41,599 nucleotides of DNA from Burkholderiaceae bacterium (GCA_023653025.1 JAMNXS010000020.1:1-41599); one strand, 5' to 3'. Positions 8,618 to 18,816 are shown, counted from the first letter of the stretch. The notes: generated by a model from the sequence alone, not told the origin. Numbers and translations are program-made.

Positions 8618-10654
8618 TCAAGGACTGCGCAGAGCCCGGAGCATGGCCTCGGCCTGCGGGCCGGGCGGCGGCGTGAGCAGGGTGACGACGATCATCGCGG
8701 CAAAGGCGGCCGGCACGCCGAAAACGCCGGCCGAGATCGGCGCGATGTGGAACCACTGGTTCGTCGGGCTGCCGCCGAAGGCCGGGCTGGTCTGCATAAA
8801 ATAAATGAGGCAGACGATGAAGCCCGTCAGCATGCCGGCGATTGCGCCTTGCCGGTTCGCGCGTTTCCAGAAAACGCCCAGCACCAGCGCGGGGAACAGC
8901 GTGGACGCCGCCAACGAGAACGCGCCGCTGACCATCGACAGGATGTCGCCCGAGCGGAAGGAAGCCGTGTAGGCGGCCAGCAGGGCGACCACCAGCAGCA
9001 GCAGCTTCGAGATCGTGACCTGCCGCTGGCTCGACGCCGCCGGATTGACCATCTTGTAATAGGTATCGTGCGACAGCGCGCTCGAAATCGTCAGCAGCAG
9101 GCCATCGGCGGTCGATAGCGCAGCGGCCAGCGCGCCGGCGGCGATCAGTGCCGACAGCACATACGGCAGGCCGGCGATTTCCGGCGTGGCCAGCACGATC
9201 ATGTCGCCGTCGATGACGATTTCGGCCAGCTGCACGAGGCCGTCGGCGTTCATGTCGGTAACGCTGATCATCGGCTTGACGCGGTCGATGTTGGCCCAGT
9301 AGCTGACCCAGGACGGCAGGTGCCCGATATCCGCGCCGACCAGCGTTGCATAGATCTCGCTCTTGACTAGCACCGCCAGCGCCGGCAGCGCGGTATACAG
9401 CAGCAGGATGAAGAACAGCGCCCAGAACACCGACAGCCGCGCCTGCGGCACCGAGCGCGTGGTGTACGAGCGCACCAGCACGTGCGGCAGCGCGGCCGTA
9501 CCCAGCATCAGGCAGAACACGAGGGCGAGGAAGTTGTTGCGCCGGATGTCGGAACTGTCGCGGTCGGCGCCGGGGAAGGGCTCGGTGTGCCTTTGCAGCG
9601 GCTGTGCGCGCGCACGGTCGCGGTCGCGCTCGGTCTCCCATAGGCGGCGCGCTTCCTCGGGGCTTTTCGGGTAAGCTGCCAGCGCTCGATTCGCGGCCTT
9701 GATCTCGATCAGCGAGGCATTGCTGGTCTGCAGATCCTGCAGACGCTTGCGCGCCTCGGTGCGGCCCTCATCCCAGGAGCGCGGCAGCGCGGCGATGCGC
9801 GCGTCGTAGCTTTCGGCGCGCCGCCGGTACAGCTCGCGCACCTGCCGCTCGCTGTCCTTCGACGCCAGCGCCTCCTCTTGCGCGTTCAGTTTCGCGATGG
9901 CCGTCCCGTAGGCGACTTGCGGCAGCGGGATGCCGGTCTGCTTCATCGCCAGCCACGATACCGGGATCATGAAAGCGACGATGATGATGATGTACTGCGC
10001 GATCTGGGTCCAGGTTATCGCGCGCATTCCGCCGAGGAAGGAGCAGACCAGGATGCTGGCCAGCCCGAGGAAGATCCCGACCGAAAAATCGATGCCCGTG
10101 AAGCGCGAGGTGATCAGCCCCACGCCGTAGATTTGCGCCACCACATAAGTGAAGGAGATGATCAGCGTGGCAGCGACCGCCAGCAGCCGCACCGCATGGC
10201 TGCCGTTGGGCCCCGCGTAGCGCGCTGCCAGATAGTCGGGCACGGTATAGCGGCCGAATTTGCGCAGGTAGGGCGCGATCAGCAGCGCCACCAGGCAGTA
10301 GCCGCCGGTCCAGCCCATGATGTAGGCGAGGCCGTCGAAGCCGTACAGGTAGAGTCCGCCCGCAAGGCCGATGAAGCTGGCTGTCGAGATCCAGTCGGCC
10401 GCGGTGGCCATGCCGTTGAACAGTGCAGGCACGCGGCGTCCGGCGACATAGTATTCGGAGACGTCGGAGGTGCGGCTGAACACGCCGATGAACGCGTAGA
10501 CGACGATGGTCGAGAACAGGAACAGGTAGCCGAGCCAGAAGCGCGGGAAGCCCTCATGTTCGAGGATGGCCAGCGCCAGCAGCAGGGCGCCGAAGCCCGC
10601 CGTGTACAGAGAAAAGTAGCGCGTGAGCTGCGCCGGGAAGCTGCTAGCCTTCAT
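8618..10654 (-). CDS. Sodium:solute symporter, ActP-like (VC_2705-type)
   Basis: A 678-residue secondary transporter of the SSS family. Hydrophobic helices begin near residue 14 and include the family signatures DWISTASFIGLAGGLYLYG, FLGGMRAITWTQIAQYIIII and LSTADGLLLTISSALSHDTYYK. It is longer than acetate permease ActP (about 550) because of a charged, helix-forming insert of roughly 110 residues (about 255-365) between transmembrane segments, rich in Arg, Glu and Ala. That insert and the adjacent DUF4212 gene are typical of the VC_2705-type subfamily. A small carboxylate such as acetate, propionate or pyruvate is the likely substrate, but sequence does not decide it. The start at 10654 lies inside the DUF4212 gene end, so the two are coupled. 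Confidence 0.88.
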   Translation of the reverse strand: MKASSFPAQLTRYFSLYTAGFGALLLALAILEHEGFPRFWLGYLFLFSTIVVYAFIGVFSRTSDVSEYYVAGRRVPALFNGMATAADWISTASFIGLAGGLYLYGFDGLAYIMGWTGGYCLVALLIAPYLRKFGRYTVPDYLAARYAGPNGSHAVRLLAVAATLIISFTYVVAQIYGVGLITSRFTGIDFSVGIFLGLASILVCSFLGGMRAITWTQIAQYIIIIVAFMIPVSWLAMKQTGIPLPQVAYGTAIAKLNAQEEALASKDSERQVRELYRRRAESYDARIAALPRSWDEGRTEARKRLQDLQTSNASLIEIKAANRALAAYPKSPEEARRLWETERDRDRARAQPLQRHTEPFPGADRDSSDIRRNNFLALVFCLMLGTAALPHVLVRSYTTRSVPQARLSVFWALFFILLLYTALPALAVLVKSEIYATLVGADIGHLPSWVSYWANIDRVKPMISVTDMNADGLVQLAEIVIDGDMIVLATPEIAGLPYVLSALIAAGALAAALSTADGLLLTISSALSHDTYYKMVNPAASSQRQVTISKLLLLVVALLAAYTASFRSGDILSMVSGAFSLAASTLFPALVLGVFWKRANRQGAIAGMLTGFIVCLIYFMQTSPAFGGSPTNQWFHIAPISAGVFGVPAAFAAMIVVTLLTPPPGPQAEAMLRALRSP

Positions 10655-10910
10655 CGCCGCTCTCCCGCCGGCCGAGCCGGTCGATGCGCAGCATCGCCAG
10701 CGCGTAGACGCCGGTGATCGCCAGATAGACCAGCGTCACGCCCTGCGCCGCCAGGTAAAAGTGCAGCGGCCAACCCCACAGGGTCACGGACGACAGCTCG
10801 CGCGCGAAAAAGATCACGACGAAGCTGGCCGCGAACCACAGCAGCAGCAGCGCGAAGGTCAGCGCGCGCACGCGTCGCCAGTAGCGGATGAACTGTCTGC
10901 GGCCGGCCAT
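10644..10910 (-). CDS. DUF4212 small membrane protein, symporter partner
   Basis: An 88-residue protein with two hydrophobic helices (about 16-36 and 49-71), a basic N-terminus, and the WFAASFVVIFFARELSSVTLWGWPLHFYLAAQG core typical of DUF4212. Such proteins are nearly always encoded just upstream of ActP-like symporters and are assumed to be a small subunit or assembly partner. It overlaps the kinase stop by ATGA at its start and overlaps the symporter start by 11 bases at its end. Confidence 0.85.
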   Translation of the reverse strand: MAGRRQFIRYWRRVRALTFALLLLWFAASFVVIFFARELSSVTLWGWPLHFYLAAQGVTLVYLAITGVYALAMLRIDRLGRRESGDEG

Positions 10911-12436
10911 CAGTACTCCCCGGCGCTGCGGTCGCCGTCGTGGGTGCCGTCGAGGGCAACGCGCATGCTGATGCGGAACAGGCAGCCCGGATTGCGCGGG
11001 TCCGTGCTGCGCGGATTGTTGAAAATGTCGACTTCCGCATCGTGCCGCTGGGCGATCTCGCGCACGATGGCCAGCCCCAGGCCGCTGCCCTCGACCTCGC
11101 TGCCGAGGATGCGGTAGAAGCGCTCGAACACCTGCGCGCGCTCCTGTGGCGCGATACCCGGCCCGTTATCCTCGACCTCGACGATGGCCAGCCCGCGCTC
11201 CGCGTCCGCATGCACGCGCACGGTCACGCGCCCCTGCCGCTGGGTATAGCGCAGCGCATTGTCGATCAGGTTGTTGAGCATCTCCCGCAGCATGGTCGCG
11301 TTGCCGGGCACGGTCAGCGGGCCGTCGTCGGTCTCGAAGCCGAGGTCGATCTCGCGCGCCCGGGCGGCCATGAACCATTCCTGTACCGTGTCGCGCGCAA
11401 GCTCGCCCAGCGCGACCGGCTGCAGCGGCGTGGCCTGCGGCGAATCGTTTTCGGCCCGCGCCAGCGCGAGCAGCTGGTTGACCAGCCGTGTGGCCGACGC
11501 CGAGCTTTTTGCCAGCTGCTCGAGCGAGCGCTGGATTTCGTCGCGGCTGTCCTGCCGCAGCGCCAGCTCCGACTGCATCCGCATGCCGGCCAGCGGGGTT
11601 TTCATCTGGTGCGCGGCATCGGCAATGAAGCGCTTCTGCGAACTGATGCTGTGCGAGACGCGGCCCAGCATCTCGTTCAGCGAGCGCACCAGCGGCGATA
11701 TTTCTTCGGGCACCCCGCTCGAGTCGATCGGCGACAGGTCGTCCGGCCGGCGCGAGCGGATGCTGTCCTGCAGCGAGGTCAGCGGCGACAGCCCGCGCGA
11801 GAGCGCGAACCAGAGCAGCGTGATGGCGATCGGCAGGATGATGAACTCAGGCAGGATGACGCCCTTGATGATCTGGTTGGCCAGTTCGCGCCGCTTTTCC
11901 AGCGTTTCGCCGACCTGCACCAGCGCATGGCGCTCCTCCGCCCGGGCGCCGGACAGGCGGGTCGGCTGCAGGTTGACGTAGGTGTAGGCAACGCGGATCT
12001 CGGTGTTGCGCATCTCGGCATCGCGCAGCATGACCGACCAAGGCACCGGCTTGTCTTCGTCTTGCGGCAGCGGCATGTCGCTGTCGCCGGCGATCAGTTC
12101 GCGCTGCGGGCCGCTGATCTGGAAATACACGTTGTCGACGTCATCCGCGCGCAGGATGTCGCGCGCCGAGAACGGCAGGTGGGCGCTCAGTTCGCCGTTG
12201 ACCTCCTTGACCTGTTGCGCCAGCACGGTCACGCGGTCCTCGAGCGAGCGGTCGAAGGGCTCGTTGGCGATCGATTTCGCGACCAGGTAGGTGACGCCGA
12301 TGGAGACCGGCCACAGCAGCAGCAGGGGCATCAGCATCCAGTCGAGGATCTCGCCGAACAGCGAGCGCTGGATCAGCTGGTCGCGGGCATCGCCCGGCTT
12401 GCCGGGCGACAGCGCCCCGCCTTGTTGGTTGCGCAC
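10910..12436 (-). CDS. Sensor histidine kinase, TctE-like
   Basis: A 508-residue membrane kinase. Residues about 33-55 form the first transmembrane helix after the [11 protein letters not shown] motif. A periplasmic sensing domain of the two-component-kinase N-terminal type (as in TctE) spans about 56-190, a second helix lies near 192-213, then a HAMP-like linker, and the H-box [13 protein letters not shown] with the phosphoacceptor near His276. The ATPase part has N-box [11 protein letters not shown]1 VEDNGPGI and G2 GSGLGLAI. No ATG fits; the GTG at 12436, 8 bases after the regulator stop, gives the expected N-terminus, while a longer reading would run through the regulator gene. It overlaps DUF4212 by 4 bases. 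The ligand is probably the substrate of the co-encoded symporter (inference). Confidence 0.87.
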   Translation of the reverse strand: MRNQQGGALSPGKPGDARDQLIQRSLFGEILDWMLMPLLLLWPVSIGVTYLVAKSIANEPFDRSLEDRVTVLAQQVKEVNGELSAHLPFSARDILRADDVDNVYFQISGPQRELIAGDSDMPLPQDEDKPVPWSVMLRDAEMRNTEIRVAYTYVNLQPTRLSGARAEERHALVQVGETLEKRRELANQIIKGVILPEFIILPIAITLLWFALSRGLSPLTSLQDSIRSRRPDDLSPIDSSGVPEEISPLVRSLNEMLGRVSHSISSQKRFIADAAHQMKTPLAGMRMQSELALRQDSRDEIQRSLEQLAKSSASATRLVNQLLALARAENDSPQATPLQPVALGELARDTVQEWFMAARAREIDLGFETDDGPLTVPGNATMLREMLNNLIDNALRYTQRQGRVTVRVHADAERGLAIVEVEDNGPGIAPQERAQVFERFYRILGSEVEGSGLGLAIVREIAQRHDAEVDIFNNPRSTDPRNPGCLFRISMRVALDGTHDGDRSAGEY

Positions 12437-12444
12437 GGGAATGC

Positions 12445-13143
12445 TCAGGCCGTGCCGGACTCGGCCGGAGGGGCGGCGGCGATTTTTTCGAGGCAGTAGC
12501 CGAGGCCGCGCACGGTGGCGATGCGCACGCCGCCGCTCTCGATTTTCTTGCGCAACCGGTGCACGTAGACCTCGATGGCGTTGTTGCTCACTTCCTCGCC
12601 CCATTCGCACAGGTGATCGACCAGCTGCTCCTTCGACACCAGCCGGCCGCTGCGCTTGAGCAGCACCTCGAGCAGGCCCAGTTCGCGCGCCGACAGGTCG
12701 ATCATGTGGTCGTTCAGGTAGGCGATGCGGCCCACCTGATCGAACGACAGCGGTCCATGCCGAATCACCGTTGGGCCGCCGCCGGCTCCGCGGCGAGTGA
12801 GGGCTCGCACGCGCGCCTCAAGCTCCGACAGGGCGAAGGGCTTGGACATGTAGTCGTCGGCGCCGAGGTCGAGTCCCTTGACGCGCTGCTCGACCGAGTC
12901 GTTGGCCGTCAGGATCAGCACCGGCATCCGCGATTCGCGCGCGCGCAGCTTGCGCAGGACCTCGAGGCCGGACATTTTCGGCAGGTCGAGATCGAGAATC
13001 AGCAGGTCGAAATCCTGCGTCGACAGCGCGCTGTCGGCCGCCACGCCGTGGCTGACGCAATCGGTCACGTAGCCGGACTGGCGGAGCGAGCGCGTCAGGC
13101 CGTCGGCCAGCACACTGTCATCTTCGGCGAGCAGGATACGCAT
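12445..13143 (-). CDS. OmpR-family response regulator, TctD-like
   Basis: A 232-residue regulator. The receiver domain (1-120) has acidic residues EDD at 7-9, phosphoacceptor Asp51 in [12 protein letters not shown], the Thr/Ala switch LILTAND and Lys102 in MSKPFAL. The C-terminal winged helix (about 130-220) has [25 protein letters not shown] and [15 protein letters not shown]. It starts at the ATG at 13143, in a 270-base region shared with divergent recA, and is the first gene of the regulator-kinase-DUF4212-symporter operon, so it probably controls uptake-gene transcription in response to an external carboxylate. Targets cannot be read from the sequence. Confidence 0.92.
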   Translation of the reverse strand: MRILLAEDDSVLADGLTRSLRQSGYVTDCVSHGVAADSALSTQDFDLLILDLDLPKMSGLEVLRKLRARESRMPVLILTANDSVEQRVKGLDLGADDYMSKPFALSELEARVRALTRRGAGGGPTVIRHGPLSFDQVGRIAYLNDHMIDLSARELGLLEVLLKRSGRLVSKEQLVDHLCEWGEEVSNNAIEVYVHRLRKKIESGGVRIATVRGLGYCLEKIAAAPPAESGTA

Positions 13144-13349
13144 GCGGGGGACATCCAGGGTTCCAGGGTTCAAGAGGGGGCGCGGTGCGGCAGTGGCCTT
13201 GCCGGCCCGGCGAAAATTCCGCCGATCCGGGGGAATCCCGCAGAATGCTCGAAGTCTATTGGGTTTGTCATGCTCCGGCAACAGATCCGCGGCAGGCTGG
13301 GCGTGTGGTTGTTTGCCATTCCGGCAAGCCGGGCAGGCAGAGATTCCGC

Positions 13350-13379
13350 TTGCGTTTTCCACTGGTTTTTTATACAGTA
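13350..13379 (+). promoter_or_regulatory. recA promoter with LexA (SOS) box
   Basis: A CTGG-N8-ACAG operator at 13362-13377 differs from the consensus CTGT-N8-ACAG by one base and has the usual T/A-rich core. It overlaps the likely -10 (TACAGT at 13373), which is paired with TTGCGT at 13350-13355 and a 17-base spacer. The operator is 37 bases before the recA start. This predicts LexA repression and induction by DNA damage; no lexA gene is in the window. Confidence 0.85.
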
Positions 13380-13413
13380 TCGATTCCATTTCCACCGCAC
13401 CGAAAGAGCACGC

Positions 13414-14505
<1,092 letters not shown>

Positions 14506-14536
14506 GCGGCCGCTTCCGTCACCGTGTTGTTGCCAT

Positions 14537-14575
14537 GCGGCGGGCAGGGAAGTTTCCTGCTCGCCGCTTTCTTTT
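14537..14575 (+). terminator. Intrinsic terminator after recA
   Basis: A GC-rich stem (GCGGCG...CGCCGC with inner GCAGG/CCTGC and one G-U pair) is followed directly by TTTCTTTT. It lies between recA and recX, so recX expression probably depends on partial readthrough, as described for other recA-recX pairs. Confidence 0.75.
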
Positions 14576-14660
14576 GCCGGCAACCTTGCTGGCAACCGAT
14601 CATGGGCGCCAGCCCGAAGGCTCACCGGCCGACACCGACGACTTTGTTTCCATCCGACCT

Positions 14661-15125
14661 ATGCCCCGTCCCAAACCCAGCCTGAAAGCGCGTGCGCTCG
14701 GCTATCTGGCCGCACGCGAGCACAGCCGACAGGAACTCGCGCGCAAGCTGGCCCGGCATGCCGACGAGGGCGACGACGTGCCGGCCCTGCTGGACTGGCT
14801 GGAAGGGCAGAAATTCCTGTCCGAAGACCGTTTTGCCGAGTCGCTCGTCCATCGCAGGGCGGCCCGTTTCGGTAGCGCCCGCATCCTGTCCGAGCTGCAA
14901 AGCCACGGCCTCGATGACGGCCGTTTGGGCGACCTGAAAGAGGAACTGCGGGCGGGCGAGGACGAGCGCGCCTGGCAGGTCTGGCAGCGCAAGTACGGCG
15001 CGCCGCCGGCCGACGCCGGCGAAGCCGCCCGTCAGATGCGTTTCCTGCAACAGCGCGGTTTCTCCCATGCCGCCATCTCGGCGGTGATGCGGCGGGCGAA
15101 ACAGCTGCCCAGCGATCCCGAATAA
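14661..15125 (+). CDS. recX: Regulatory protein RecX
   Basis: A 154-residue small helical protein that binds RecA filaments and limits RecA activity. It begins [26 protein letters not shown], the first RecX helix repeat, and continues with [28 protein letters not shown], the most conserved RecX region. The C-terminal repeat contains [17 protein letters not shown]. The start at 14661 yields the usual length; a longer in-frame reading overlaps the recA end and terminator. It follows recA in the same direction, separated by 155 bases that contain the terminator. Confidence 0.93.
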   Translation: MPRPKPSLKARALGYLAAREHSRQELARKLARHADEGDDVPALLDWLEGQKFLSEDRFAESLVHRRAARFGSARILSELQSHGLDDGRLGDLKEELRAGEDERAWQVWQRKYGAPPADAGEAARQMRFLQQRGFSHAAISAVMRRAKQLPSDPE

Positions 15126-15287
15126 ATCCCCGGCTTGCAATCGGGAATCATGGGTTTTGGCCCGCAGGGCCTGTGCTACACTGCGGCAGCTTTGCAGCGC
15201 CGCAGGAGCGGCACCAGTCGTAGAAACTGCGACAGGCTGCACAACTGACCATCGAGCGGCGGTCATGCCGGCCGCGCCCCACGCGTT
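15126..15287 (+). promoter_or_regulatory. Intergenic region before the DUF2889 gene, possible promoter
   Basis: A weak TTTTGG (15155-15160), 16-base spacer and TACACT (15177-15182) could serve as a promoter. A 7-bp inverted repeat (CTGCGGC / GCCGCAG, 15181-15205) lies just downstream in the predicted leader. Nothing else is evident. Confidence 0.3.
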
Positions 15288-15860
15288 ATGCCCTTGCCAC
15301 CCCCGACCCGTTCCCGTGCGCCGCGGCATATCCGCAGTATCGTTGCACAGGCGTTCGAGCGGGATGACGGCCTGTGGGACATCGAGGCCCGCATCACGGA
15401 TAGCAAGCCGCGCATTGTCGAGCTCGCCTCCGGTCAGCGCGCACCGAACGAACCGATTCACGACCTGTGGCTGCGCCTCACGGTCGATATCCGCCTGAAC
15501 ATCATCGACGCCACGGCGGTATCCGACGCCGTGCCGTACCCCGGCCATTGCGACACCATCGGCCCCGCTTATCGTCAACTGATCGGCCTGAACCTGATGA
15601 AGGGGTTCCGCCATGCGGTGCGCGAGCGCCTCGCCGGCATGGCCGGTTGCACTCACCTGACCGAGCTGGCCGGCGTGCTGCCGACGGCGGCCATCCAGGC
15701 CTTTGCCGGCGACGTGGTGCCGACCCGCGACGGCCAAGCCGACGACGACGACGCCCATCCGCCTTTTCAGCTCGACCGCTGCCACGCGCTGCGCCGCGAC
15801 GGACCGGCCGTCGAGCGCTATTACCCGCGCTGGGCCATCAAGCCGGTGGTCGAGGGCTGA
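15288..15860 (+). CDS. DUF2889 domain protein
   Basis: A 190-residue protein of the DUF2889 family, recognised from RHIRSIVAQAFERDDGLWDIEARITDSKP, then HDLWLRLTVDIRLNIIDATAVSDAVPYPGHC and GCTHLTELAGVLPTAAIQAF near the middle. It has no membrane segment or signal peptide. A Cys/His set (GHC near 86-88, GCTH near 130-133) and acidic clusters could bind a metal, but this is only suggestive. The position between recX and sucC is conserved in Burkholderiales. The function is unknown. The C-terminus (QLDRCHALRRDGPAVERYYPRW) is typical of the family. Confidence 0.8.
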   Translation: MPLPPPTRSRAPRHIRSIVAQAFERDDGLWDIEARITDSKPRIVELASGQRAPNEPIHDLWLRLTVDIRLNIIDATAVSDAVPYPGHCDTIGPAYRQLIGLNLMKGFRHAVRERLAGMAGCTHLTELAGVLPTAAIQAFAGDVVPTRDGQADDDDAHPPFQLDRCHALRRDGPAVERYYPRWAIKPVVEG

Positions 15861-15906
15861 ATCAATGTTTCGTGAACCATTTGCGCCTAACTAGGGGGAA
15901 GTCTGC

Positions 15907-17082
15907 ATGAAAATCCATGAGTACCAGGGCAAGGAAATCCTGAGGAAATACGGTGTCACCGTCCCGCGTGGCATTCCGTGCATGAGCGTCGACGAGGCCG
16001 TCAGGGCCGCCGAAACCTTGGGCGGGCCGGTCTGGGTTGTGAAGGCGCAGATCCATGCCGGCGGCCGCGGCAAGGGCGGCGGCGTCAAGGTCGCTAAATC
16101 GCTCGACCAGGTCAAGGACTACGCTAGCCAGATCATGGGCATGCAGCTGGTCACTCACCAGACCGGTCCCGAGGGCCAGACAGTGCGTCGCCTGCTGATC
16201 GAAGAAGGCGCCGACATCCGCAAGGAGCTCTACGTGTCGATGGTCACCGACCGCGTCTCGCAGCGCGTGGTGTTGATGGCGTCGAGCGAGGGCGGGATGG
16301 ATATCGAGGAAGTCGCCGCGACGCACCCGGAAAAAATCCACAAGATCGAGATCGACCCGGCCACCGGCCTGAAGGATGCCGAGGCCGACGACATCGCCGC
16401 CAGGATCGGCGTGCCGGCCGCCTCGATCGCCGACGCGCGCGTGCAGCTGCAGGGGCTGTACAAGGCCTACTGGGAAACCGATGCCTCGCTGGCCGAGATC
16501 AATCCGCTGATCCTGACCGGCGACGGCAAGGTGATCGCACTGGACGCGAAATTCAATTTCGACGCCAATGCGCTGTTCCGCCACCCGGAGATCGTCGCCT
16601 ACCGCGATATCGACGAAGAGGATCCGGCCGAGGTCGAGGCCTCGAAATTCGACCTCGCCTACATCTCGCTCGACGGCAACATCGGCTGCCTGGTCAATGG
16701 CGCCGGCCTCGCGATGGCGACGATGGACACCATCAAGCTGTTCGACGGCGAACCGGCAAATTTCCTCGACGTGGGCGGCGGCGCCACGGCCGAGAAGGTC
16801 ACCGAGGCGTTCAAGATCATGCTCAAGAACCCGGGCCTGAAGGCCATTCTCGTGAACATTTTCGGCGGCATCATGCGCTGCGACGTGATCGCCGAAGGCG
16901 TGATCACGGCCTCGCGCGCCGTGCAGCTGGGTGTGCCGCTGGTCGTGCGCATGAAGGGCACGAACGAAGACATCGGCAAGAAGATGCTCGCCGACTCCGG
17001 GCTGCCGATCATCTCGGCCGACACGATGGAGGAGGCCGCGCAGAAGGTTGTCGCGGCAGCGAACGGCACGTCCGGCAAATAA
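15907..17082 (+). CDS. sucC: Succinate-CoA ligase (ADP-forming) subunit beta
   Basis: The beta subunit of succinyl-CoA synthetase, the substrate-level phosphorylation step of the TCA cycle. The 391-residue protein has the N-terminal [17 protein letters not shown], an ATP-grasp domain with [40 protein letters not shown] for metal binding, and the C-terminal CoA-ligase domain with [21 protein letters not shown] and [27 protein letters not shown] ribosome site precedes the ATG. It lies 20 bases upstream of sucD and forms an operon with it. Confidence 0.98.
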   Translation: MKIHEYQGKEILRKYGVTVPRGIPCMSVDEAVRAAETLGGPVWVVKAQIHAGGRGKGGGVKVAKSLDQVKDYASQIMGMQLVTHQTGPEGQTVRRLLIEEGADIRKELYVSMVTDRVSQRVVLMASSEGGMDIEEVAATHPEKIHKIEIDPATGLKDAEADDIAARIGVPAASIADARVQLQGLYKAYWETDASLAEINPLILTGDGKVIALDAKFNFDANALFRHPEIVAYRDIDEEDPAEVEASKFDLAYISLDGNIGCLVNGAGLAMATMDTIKLFDGEPANFLDVGGGATAEKVTEAFKIMLKNPGLKAILVNIFGGIMRCDVIAEGVITASRAVQLGVPLVVRMKGTNEDIGKKMLADSGLPIISADTMEEAAQKVVAAANGTSGK

Positions 17083-17102
17083 TTCACGAGGAAGAGCGCA
17101 CC

Positions 17103-17984
17103 ATGTCCATCCTGATCAACAAAGACACCAAGGTCATCACGCAGGGCATTACCGGAAAGACCGGCCAGTTCCATACCCGCATGTGCCGCGACTACGCCAA
17201 CGGCAAGCACTGCTTCGTCGCCGGCGTGAACCCGAAGAAGGCAGGCGAGGATTTCGAGGGCATCCCGATCTATGCCAACGTCCAAGAGGCAAAGCAGGCG
17301 ACCGGCGCCACCGTCTCCGTCATCTACGTGCCGCCGGCTGGCGCCGCCGAGGCGATCTGGGAAGCGGTCGAGGCCGAGCTCGACCTGACCATCTGCATCA
17401 CCGAAGGCATTCCGGTGCGCGACATGCTCGCGCTGAAGGACAAAATGAAAAAGCAGGGCAGCAAGACCCTGCTGCTCGGCCCGAACTGCCCGGGTCTGAT
17501 CACGCCGGAGGAGATCAAGATCGGCATCATGCCGGGCCACATCCACAAGAAGGGCCGCATCGGCGTCGTCTCGCGCTCCGGCACGCTGACCTACGAAGCC
17601 GTGGGCCAACTGACCGCGCTGGGCCTGGGCCAGTCGTCAGCCGTTGGCATCGGCGGCGACCCGATCAATGGCCTCAAGCACATCGACATCATGAAGATGT
17701 TCAATGACGATCCCGACACTGATGCGGTGATCATGATCGGCGAGATCGGCGGTCCGGACGAGGCGAACGCGTCCCACTGGATCAAGGAGAACATGAAGAA
17801 GCCGGTGGTCGGCTTCATCGCCGGCGTGACCGCGCCTCCCGGCAAGCGCATGGGCCATGCGGGTGCGCTGATCTCCGGCGGCGCCGATACGGCCGACGCC
17901 AAGCTCGAGATCATGGAAGCCTGCGGCATCAAGGTCACGCGCAATCCGTCCGAGATGGGGCGGCTGCTGAAGGCGATGTTGTAA
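17103..17984 (+). CDS. sucD: Succinate-CoA ligase (ADP-forming) subunit alpha
   Basis: The alpha subunit, which binds CoA and carries the phosphohistidine of succinyl-CoA synthetase. The 293-residue protein begins MSILINKDTKVITQGITGKTGQFH (Rossmann-type CoA-binding domain), has LLGPNCPGLITP and VVSRSGTLTYEAVGQLT, and ends with the active-site GHAGALISGG, where His252 should be phosphorylated. A GAGGAAG ribosome site precedes the start. It is followed by an intrinsic terminator shared with the convergent pilin gene. Confidence 0.98.
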   Translation: MSILINKDTKVITQGITGKTGQFHTRMCRDYANGKHCFVAGVNPKKAGEDFEGIPIYANVQEAKQATGATVSVIYVPPAGAAEAIWEAVEAELDLTICITEGIPVRDMLALKDKMKKQGSKTLLLGPNCPGLITPEEIKIGIMPGHIHKKGRIGVVSRSGTLTYEAVGQLTALGLGQSSAVGIGGDPINGLKHIDIMKMFNDDPDTDAVIMIGEIGGPDEANASHWIKENMKKPVVGFIAGVTAPPGKRMGHAGALISGGADTADAKLEIMEACGIKVTRNPSEMGRLLKAML

Positions 17985-18002
17985 TCCTCGCCGGGAAGAA
18001 TG

Positions 18003-18033
18003 CAAAACGGGGAGCACATGCTCCCCGTTTTTG
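18003..18033. terminator. Bidirectional intrinsic terminator between sucD and the pilin gene
   Basis: The inverted repeat AAAACGGGGAGCA / TGCTCCCCGTTTT with a two-base loop is flanked by an A-run on one side and a T-run on the other, so it can end both sucCD and the convergent pilin transcript. Confidence 0.9.
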
Positions 18034-18050
18034 TTCAGGCGAAAGCTGGT

Positions 18051-18524
18051 TCAGACTCTGGGCATGAAGCGGGCTGGCATCGTGCCGCCAATGGCCCACG
18101 TCATTCCGCCTGCAGCGACGCACGTGCCGGTGTAAACGATTGTCGAACCGCCAGCCACGTTGGGGATGGTCGCGTTAAAGGCTATGGTGACCGTCGCAGT
18201 GTTTGCATCGGCTCGCGCTACTGTCACGCTTGCCACATGCCGTCCCGTGATCTGCTCAGGATCCGGGAGGCCGACAGCGGCATTGTTGAACCCTGCGGCC
18301 GGCGGGTTGGCCAGCGTCCCGTCACTGCAAGCGATTCCTACTGCGGTCATCGCCGGCGTCGCCAGGCTGGGACCCTCAGCCACTCGCGCGCGTGATGTGT
18401 AGTCCTGATACGCCGGTATACCGACCGCCGCCAGAATGCCGATGATCGCCACGACAATCATCAATTCAACCAGCGTGAAACCCTGTTGTGCGCGCCGGTC
18501 GTGGCCGCAAGCGTGACTTCTCAT
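18051..18524 (-). CDS. pilA: Type IV pilin, PilA-like
   Basis: A 157-residue class IVa prepilin. A basic 15-residue leader ends in QQG; cleavage before Phe16 exposes [36 protein letters not shown], with the conserved Glu5 of the mature protein (Glu20 here). After processing and N-methylation by a prepilin peptidase it would assemble into a pilus. Two cysteines (66 and 135) could form the C-terminal disulfide loop; the second half is rich in Ala, Thr, Gly and Val like a pilin globular domain. The ribosome site AGGGAG is 7 bases before the ATG. A sigma-54 promoter lies about 60 bases upstream. This is probably the major pilin, separate from the minor-pilin cluster at 40 kb. Confidence 0.93.
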   Translation of the reverse strand: MRSHACGHDRRAQQGFTLVELMIVVAIIGILAAVGIPAYQDYTSRARVAEGPSLATPAMTAVGIACSDGTLANPPAAGFNNAAVGLPDPEQITGRHVASVTVARADANTATVTIAFNATIPNVAGGSTIVYTGTCVAAGGMTWAIGGTMPARFMPRV

Positions 18525-18585
18525 GTAAAGCTCCCTGAACGAATGGTGTTGAAAAACGAATCCACTGTGTGGATCTGCCGTTCAG

Positions 18586-18601
18586 CGCAAACTCCATGCC
18601 A
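18586..18601 (-). promoter_or_regulatory. Sigma-54 promoter of the pilin gene
   Basis: Reading leftwards, TGGCATG-GAGT-TTGCG matches the RpoN consensus TGGCACG-N4-TTGC except for one base in the -24 element, with correct GG to GC spacing. The predicted start is near 18575, about 50 bases before the pilin ATG. This agrees with RpoN/PilR control of pilA known in Pseudomonas and others. Confidence 0.85.
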
Positions 18602-18784
18602 CGGTGATGACGTGCGACAAGACGGTCGATGATCGAAAATCCTCTGCCGATCGATGCAATGCCGGGCGAAAACCTGTTCGGCTGAGGGTTTCAACATTCA
18701 CTGTTCGAACCACTGCGGTCAGCAGCGGGGCCTGTACCGACCCAGCCGGCCCATGTTTGATGAACGGCTACTTGTTCACCTCAT

Positions 18785-18816
18785 GACATTTTTTGCCCCT
18801 CACGACAAAAAATGTC
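18785..18816. promoter_or_regulatory. Perfect dyad upstream of the pilin promoter, candidate activator site
   Basis: GACATTTTTTG and its exact complement CAAAAAATGTC are separated by 10 bases, about 210-240 bases upstream of the predicted sigma-54 start. The T-tract followed by TGTC resembles the half-sites described for PilR in Pseudomonas, and the distance suits an enhancer. A terminator role is less likely because no gene ends here. Confidence 0.5.

Noticed and set aside
10940-12499. Long open frame antisense to the sensor kinase (519 codons)
   Set aside because: Same shadow effect; it has no start signal or recognisable domain, while the kinase has all its motifs.
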